Positions 62,910 to 64,000 of a DNA stretch of 64,000 nucleotides are shown here, in pieces; the first letter of the stretch is position 1, and every line of letters starts with the position of its first letter. Both the position numbers and the translations under genes were made by a program. Origin of the DNA: Archivesica marissinica (lineage: Eukaryota; Mollusca; Bivalvia; Venerida; Vesicomyidae); assembly GCA_014843695.1 (NCBI GenBank), contig CM026403.1, positions 44,361,516 to 44,425,515 of the forward strand, in the 5' to 3' direction. The notes under the pieces are model-generated. The model saw only the letters and a program-made list of their open reading frames with translations, had not been told where the DNA came from and did not search any database.

Positions 62910-63154
62910 TTATGGAAAATATGTGAGCAGTAAACGTACTTGCGGGAAACATAAATCATGCATTTCTAGTAATTTATTTAAGTCGCAAGAGACCGTTACA
63001 GACCGAAAGTTCGAACAATTGATAGTTCGCGCAATTCCAGTATATATACAGTTAAATGTCAACGACTCAGTGGTTATAAATGAGGCGAATATTATACAAA
63101 TTTATTTTAGCTCGATTGCGAAACAAGTTATTACAACTTATATTAATCACTATC
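62910..63154. other. Single-copy spacer
   Basis: About 245 bp of AT-rich sequence. A 168-codon plus-strand open frame begins here but runs antisense through two SINEs, so it is not a credible gene. Confidence 0.5.
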
Positions 63155-63292
63155 GAGACCTCATTCCTGGTGGAATCCATCACCACGGGGGAGCGTGGAA
63201 TTTAAATGCCTTGCCTAAGGGCACAATCGTAACGGCTCCAGCGGGGCTCGAACTCCAGACCTTTCGCACCTTAAGCGAACGCGCATCAGGCG
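63155..63292 (-). mobile_element. 5'-truncated tRNA-derived SINE
   Basis: On the minus strand a B-box-like AGTTCGAGCCCCG lies at about 63242-63254, preceded by GCGTTCGCTTAAGGTGCG, which looks like an anticodon arm. The A-box is absent or too diverged to see. The body includes GTGCCCTTAGGCAAGGCA, a string common in invertebrate SINEs and echoed in the element at 14718-14940. Ends are approximate. Confidence 0.6.
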
Positions 63293-63354
63293 AATGTGCA
63301 TGTACATGCAGCAGTGGAATGGTAAAACGTGTTTTATCTTTAGGGACGAATGAC

Positions 63355-63592
63355 TATCTTTTGGTGTTAATGTTTAAATTAGCACCAACAGCTATTATTG
63401 GTGGAGGAAGACTTCGGGTTCCCCCTTGAACAGTGTTGTTCAGGAACGGACGGGGACCTGTGAAGAACCACGCGAGCTCGATAGCTTCCTCCCATGAAAT
63501 AATTCCACGCCAGCAGTGCGATTCGAACATACAGTAGTGAGGTGCTAGTGATTTAAAGGCAACGACCGTTACCACTCTGCCACGGAGGGCCC
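63355..63592 (-). mobile_element. tRNA-derived SINE, well preserved
   Basis: On the minus strand the head begins GGCCCTCCGTGG at about 63590. The A-box TGGCAGAGTGG is at 63572-63582 and the B-box GTTCGAATCGC at 63518-63528. The body has GGGAGGAAGCTATC and GTGGTTCTTCACAGG, and the 3' part AGTCTTCCTCCACC, followed by GGTGCTAATTTAAAC. It is the same family as 53219-53454 but retains the head. The pattern is one I associate with mollusc SINEs. Confidence 0.78.
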
Positions 63593-63790
63593 TCGAACTA
63601 ATATATGCATTAGGCTTGTAATGTATAAATATATAATCATGTGTTTATTTTAGCAATTCCATGCTGTAGTGTTGACTTTATTTATCGCGATTTACACAAT
63701 TAATGCAATCCACCAGGAAGCCCTAAGTAAATTAGAACCTAAATGAGCAAAGATCAGAACATAAGTTTATTCAGTCTAGGCATATACATG
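63593..63790. other. Single-copy spacer
   Basis: AT-rich sequence without recognised features. Confidence 0.45.
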
Positions 63791-64000
63791 TGTGTGTTTT
63801 ACGTTTATTTATCGTCGATACCGGTTGCCCATATGAGCGACGGCTCCTGAAGGTAGTCATGTTTGGGGGGATAGTGCAATGAAACACATAGAGACCCATT
63901 CCAGAGTCTCCTCTGGTTCTTGTACGGGCACGGTGTAAAGCACCGACACGATAAAATCGGTTTAACGTCCCATCTGAAAGACTGTTAATTTTATTAGGTT
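63791..64000 (+). mobile_element. Probable interspersed repeat, truncated by window edge
   Basis: GC-richer sequence after the AT-rich spacer, containing GGGCACGGTGTAAAGCACCG and then GGTTTAACGTCCCATCTGAA. The last string resembles 3' portions of interspersed repeats I associate with mollusc and arthropod genomes. A small hairpin (CGGTG-TAAAG-CACCG) is present at about 63931-63945. The identity rests on resemblance only. Confidence 0.35.

Noticed and set aside
62923..63429. 168-codon plus-strand open frame
   Set aside because: It crosses the antisense of two SINEs and shows no domain or plausible start context.

Overview
This is an animal (eukaryotic) genomic window with no recognisable host gene. 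By my estimate about 84% of the sequenced bases are tandem repeats. No bacterial or phage feature is present. A non-LTR retrotransposon with an APE-type endonuclease and a reverse transcriptase, plus several tRNA-derived SINEs, place it in a metazoan. The SINE tails look like those common in mollusc genomes, especially bivalves, so a mollusc or other lophotrochozoan is my inference, not a proof. Two blocks of exactly 1000 N (2867-3866 and 35080-36079) are scaffold gaps.

Layout. 1-2866: 34-bp array. Gap. 3867-5267: 50-bp array. 5268-5584: AT-rich spacer. 5585-14529: 38-bp array. 14530-15204: spacer with a SINE. 15205-15971: 47-bp array. 15972-16243: spacer. 16244-19840: 32-bp array. 19841-35079: 36-bp array, about 420 units. 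Gap. 36080-45483: 44-bp array. 45484-46053: 25-bp array. 46131-51946: 16/19-bp array. 51947-52562: spacer with a SINE. 52563-53215: 71/75-bp array. 53219-53454: SINE. 53484-54439: GC-rich 38-bp array. 54683-62909: a 42-bp array split by a 5.9-kb LINE (55588-61485) and by a SINE (62247-62524). 62910-64000: unique sequence with two further SINEs and a probable interspersed-repeat end.

The only sequence with clear protein-coding ancestry is the LINE, on the minus strand. ORF1 has a coiled coil and an RRM-like C-terminus. ORF2 has endonuclease, reverse transcriptase and a C-terminal Cys/His cluster. Two in-frame stops in ORF1 and two frame changes in ORF2 make this copy dead. All other long open frames are by-products of stop-free repeat units.

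The most interesting signals are structural. Neighbouring arrays are related (32-bp with 36-bp, and 25-bp with 44-bp). Six of the arrays show higher-order periods of roughly 0.7-2.4 kb. One array is written in nearly two-state units. The transposon insertions fall within single satellite units at phases that can be read. I do not see a new enzymatic or defence system here.
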